From Collinsella sp. (GTDB lineage Bacteria > Actinomycetota > Coriobacteriia > Coriobacteriales > Coriobacteriaceae), in NCBI GenBank assembly GCA_019425005.1, contig JAHYYK010000009.1, forward strand, positions 1 to 33,484: a stretch of DNA of 33,484 nt, given 5' to 3'. A program made the position numbers and the translations under genes. The notes under the pieces were generated by a model. That model was given only the letters and a program-made list of their open reading frames with translations. It did no database searches and was not told where the DNA came from. Positions 31,870-33,484 of this stretch are shown piece by piece (position 1 is the first letter of the stretch; each line of letters starts with the position of its first letter).

Positions 31870-31892
31870 ATGTAGGGAGTAGGAGGGTCGGC

Positions 31893-32714
31893 ATGCTCAA
31901 CGACTTCTACCATATGCTTGATCCCGTCGCGATTTCGGCGGGGCCCATCACGATTTACTGGTATGGTCTGGCCTATGTGGTCGGAGCTCTGCTCACGGCG
32001 GTCGTCATGTATCGCACGCAGCGTCGCTGGGGCTTTAACATCACGATTGACGACCTGACGAGCGTCGTGGTCGGTGTGGTCTTTGGCCTTATCATCGGCG
32101 CCCGCCTGTTCTACGTCATCTTTTACGGCGACGGCTACTACTGGGCACATCCGCTCGAGATCTTTGCCACCAACGAGGGCGGCATGAGCTTCCATGGTGG
32201 TTTGGTGGGCGGCATTATCGGCGGCATCATTGTGTGCCGCATGTATAAGCTCGACGCATGGACTCTGGCAGACCTTGCCGTCATAGGCGCGCCGCTGGCC
32301 TTGTGCCTGGGCCGTTGTGCCAACTTTGTCAACGGTGAGCTGTGGGGCAAGCCGACCGATCTGCCATGGGGCGTGGTCTTCGGTGGCACCGCGGGCGATA
32401 TGCCGCGTCACCCCTCCCAGCTCTACGAGGCATTTCTTGAGGGCATCGTGCTCTTCTGCATCCTGCAGGTGCTCAGCCGCAAAAAGCCGCTGCTGCCCCA
32501 GGGCACGTTTATGGGCGCGTTCGTGATGGGTTACGGCATCGTCCGCTTCCTCGTCGAGTTCGTGCGCGTGCCCGACGCCCAGCTGGGCTATCTGCTGGGC
32601 GGCGTCATCACGATGGGTCAGCTGCTGAGCCTGCCGCTCGTAATCGCGGGCCTGGCGCTCATCATCTTTGCTCGTCGCCGCAACCAACCCCAGCGCATCT
32701 ACCTCGACGCCTAA
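31893..32714 (+). CDS. lgt: Prolipoprotein diacylglyceryl transferase
   Basis: Membrane enzyme of 273 residues that moves diacylglycerol from phosphatidylglycerol to the lipobox Cys of prolipoproteins; the substrate-binding lipoprotein in this window is a likely client. There are about seven spans. The Lgt signature GRCANFVNGELWG is at 140-152, with the essential Arg141 and Asn144. HGG (His101) and the HPSQLYEA segment near 195 are also conserved. The frame reaches 31833, but the ATG at 31893 has AGGAGG just upstream and gives the normal N-terminus (MLNDFYHMLDPVA). A palindromic repeat starts in its stop codon. Confidence 0.95.
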   Translation: MLNDFYHMLDPVAISAGPITIYWYGLAYVVGALLTAVVMYRTQRRWGFNITIDDLTSVVVGVVFGLIIGARLFYVIFYGDGYYWAHPLEIFATNEGGMSFHGGLVGGIIGGIIVCRMYKLDAWTLADLAVIGAPLALCLGRCANFVNGELWGKPTDLPWGVVFGGTAGDMPRHPSQLYEAFLEGIVLFCILQVLSRKKPLLPQGTFMGAFVMGYGIVRFLVEFVRVPDAQLGYLLGGVITMGQLLSLPLVIAGLALIIFARRRNQPQRIYLDA

Positions 32715-32749
32715 CCACCACAAAGGGGACAGGCACCTTTGTGGTGGTT
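32713..32749. repeat. Interspersed palindromic repeat, copy D
   Basis: Perfect 14-bp arms AACCACCACAAAGG (32713-32726) and CCTTTGTGGTGGTT (32736-32749) around GGACAGGCA, beginning inside the Lgt stop codon. It is the best match to copy A at 10437. Confidence 0.85.
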
Positions 32750-32790
32750 TGCTGGGCAACGATGACAGAACCGTAACGTTTCCCCAGATA

Positions 32791-32829
32791 AAACCTGCCA
32801 AAATAAACCTGTCCCTTTTTGGCAGGTTT
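32791..32829. repeat. Palindromic repeat, copy E (variant stem, CTGTCCC loop)
   Basis: AAACCTGCCAAAA (32791-32803) pairs with TTTTGGCAGGTTT (32817-32829). The loop contains CCTGTCCCT, recalling the core of the other copies, although the stem sequence differs. It lies 20 bases before the next start codon. Confidence 0.6.
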
Positions 32830-32848
32830 CTAGAAAGGCTTTCGGACT

Positions 32849-33484
32849 GTGAAGGATTCCGATCTCTCCACAACGGCTGCGCGCGACGCTGCCCGCATCG
32901 TCTGGTTTAAGCGCTACCCCGCCAAGCAGACGCTCATCGCATTTCTGCTCGCGTTGTTGGCGACCACGGCGTTTTCCATCGATCCCGCCCCGGTGTCGAG
33001 CAACGCAGTCTTGGCGATTGACCCCAAAGCCTCGGGCATGCTGTACGTGTGCTACGAGGTGCTCCTCTCGTTTGCCGGCCATACCGACGCGGTCATGCTG
33101 CTTGCACTTGCCTGCCTGCTCACCTTGCCGTTTCGCTACGTGTTCTTTGGCCGTGGCGACACCTGGCGTCCATCGATCATTCTGCCGTCGCTGTTCTTCG
33201 CCATCTGCATGGTGTTCGGCCGCAGCTACGATCTCACCGACTCGGCCGAGATTGTCCTTGGCGACAAAGCCCGCATCATCTGCGCCTGGATTGGCGGCGC
33301 GGGCTGGATGCTCTTGGCGGTCGTTGCCTTCTACCTTGCCTTTGAGTGTCTAGATTGGCTGAGCTCTCGGCGCATTCCGTTTTCCGAAGCGCACTTTGGC
33401 CGCGTATGGCGTGTGACTCACGCCGTGCTCTCGGTCCATCCCTTTGCCGGGCCCTTCCTGGTGCTTATGATCGCCTGGGCGCCC
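32849..33484 (+). CDS. Membrane protein, partial (DUF6020-like)
   Basis: A frame stays open for 212 codons from a GTG at 32849 to the end of the window, so the gene is cut at its 3' end. AAAGG (32834-32838) is a plausible ribosome binding site ten bases upstream. The product starts with a hydrophilic stretch (residues 1-25), then has spans at about 27-45, 82-98, 113-128, 152-170 and one beginning near 200. YDLTDSAEIVLGDKARIICA, in an extracytoplasmic loop and the next span, resembles DUF6020-type large membrane proteins of Gram-positive bacteria, thought to be glycosyltransferase-like. That match is from memory and uncertain; that a membrane protein gene is present is well supported by codon use and hydrophobicity. 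Confidence 0.7.
   Translation, partial: MKDSDLSTTAARDAARIVWFKRYPAKQTLIAFLLALLATTAFSIDPAPVSSNAVLAIDPKASGMLYVCYEVLLSFAGHTDAVMLLALACLLTLPFRYVFFGRGDTWRPSIILPSLFFAICMVFGRSYDLTDSAEIVLGDKARIICAWIGGAGWMLLAVVAFYLAFECLDWLSSRRIPFSEAHFGRVWRVTHAVLSVHPFAGPFLVLMIAWAP

Overview
The window looks like chromosomal DNA of a high-GC, Gram-positive gut actinobacterium of the Coriobacteriia, most likely Collinsella or a close relative. This is inferred from base composition, AGGAGG-type ribosome binding sites, a LAQTG-type sortase-anchored surface protein, and the mix of gene families. No rRNA, tRNA, CRISPR array, prophage or insertion sequence was seen.

Layout. (1) 1-2266: a multi-domain signalling protein (degenerate GGDEF, receiver, HD-GYP), possibly cut by the window edge, followed by a stand-alone Hpt phosphotransfer protein. 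(2) 2443-5923: a DUF2975-type membrane protein with a small Cro/CI-type regulator, then an ABC-2 type exporter (one ATPase, two permeases). The two units share a 15-bp operator-like motif. (3) 6037-10320, minus strand: a polar amino acid ABC importer operon (lipoprotein, two permeases, ATPase) ending in a class I glutamine amidotransferase-like C26 hydrolase. (4) 10437-10721: an intergenic repeat zone with three tandem hairpins. (5) 10776-12557, minus strand: a divergent 1-deoxyxylulose-5-phosphate synthase. (6) 12786-15463: an HD-domain protein, a CmpB-type membrane protein and a Cof-type HAD phosphatase. (7) 15464-16298: a gene-poor stretch holding several inverted repeats and a candidate type I toxin-antitoxin locus. 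(8) 16299-21803: a TetR-like regulator and a 1593-residue acyl-CoA dehydratase activase-type protein. (9) 21889-24016: a gene remnant, a small anchored protein behind a 12-codon upstream ORF, and a DUF389 membrane protein. (10) 24324-27776: a coiled-coil, CAP-domain, sortase-anchored surface protein with a 9-G tract near its start. (11) 27976-33484: OPT-family transporter, type III pantothenate kinase, dCMP deaminase, NifU-like protein, Lgt, and a membrane protein cut by the window end.

The best candidate for an undescribed system is at 15841-16157. A 41-residue hydrophobic peptide with a very basic tail has a strong Shine-Dalgarno sequence folded into a hairpin. It lies between two convergent promoters sharing the same -10 hexamer and nearly the same initial transcribed sequence. 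This resembles type I toxin/antisense RNA loci. Other points of interest are the three-hairpin array, a possible phase-variable G tract in the surface protein, the shared operator, substitutions in the acceptor site of the DXS-like enzyme, and an inverted repeat that would hide the HAD gene's ribosome binding site in read-through transcripts.
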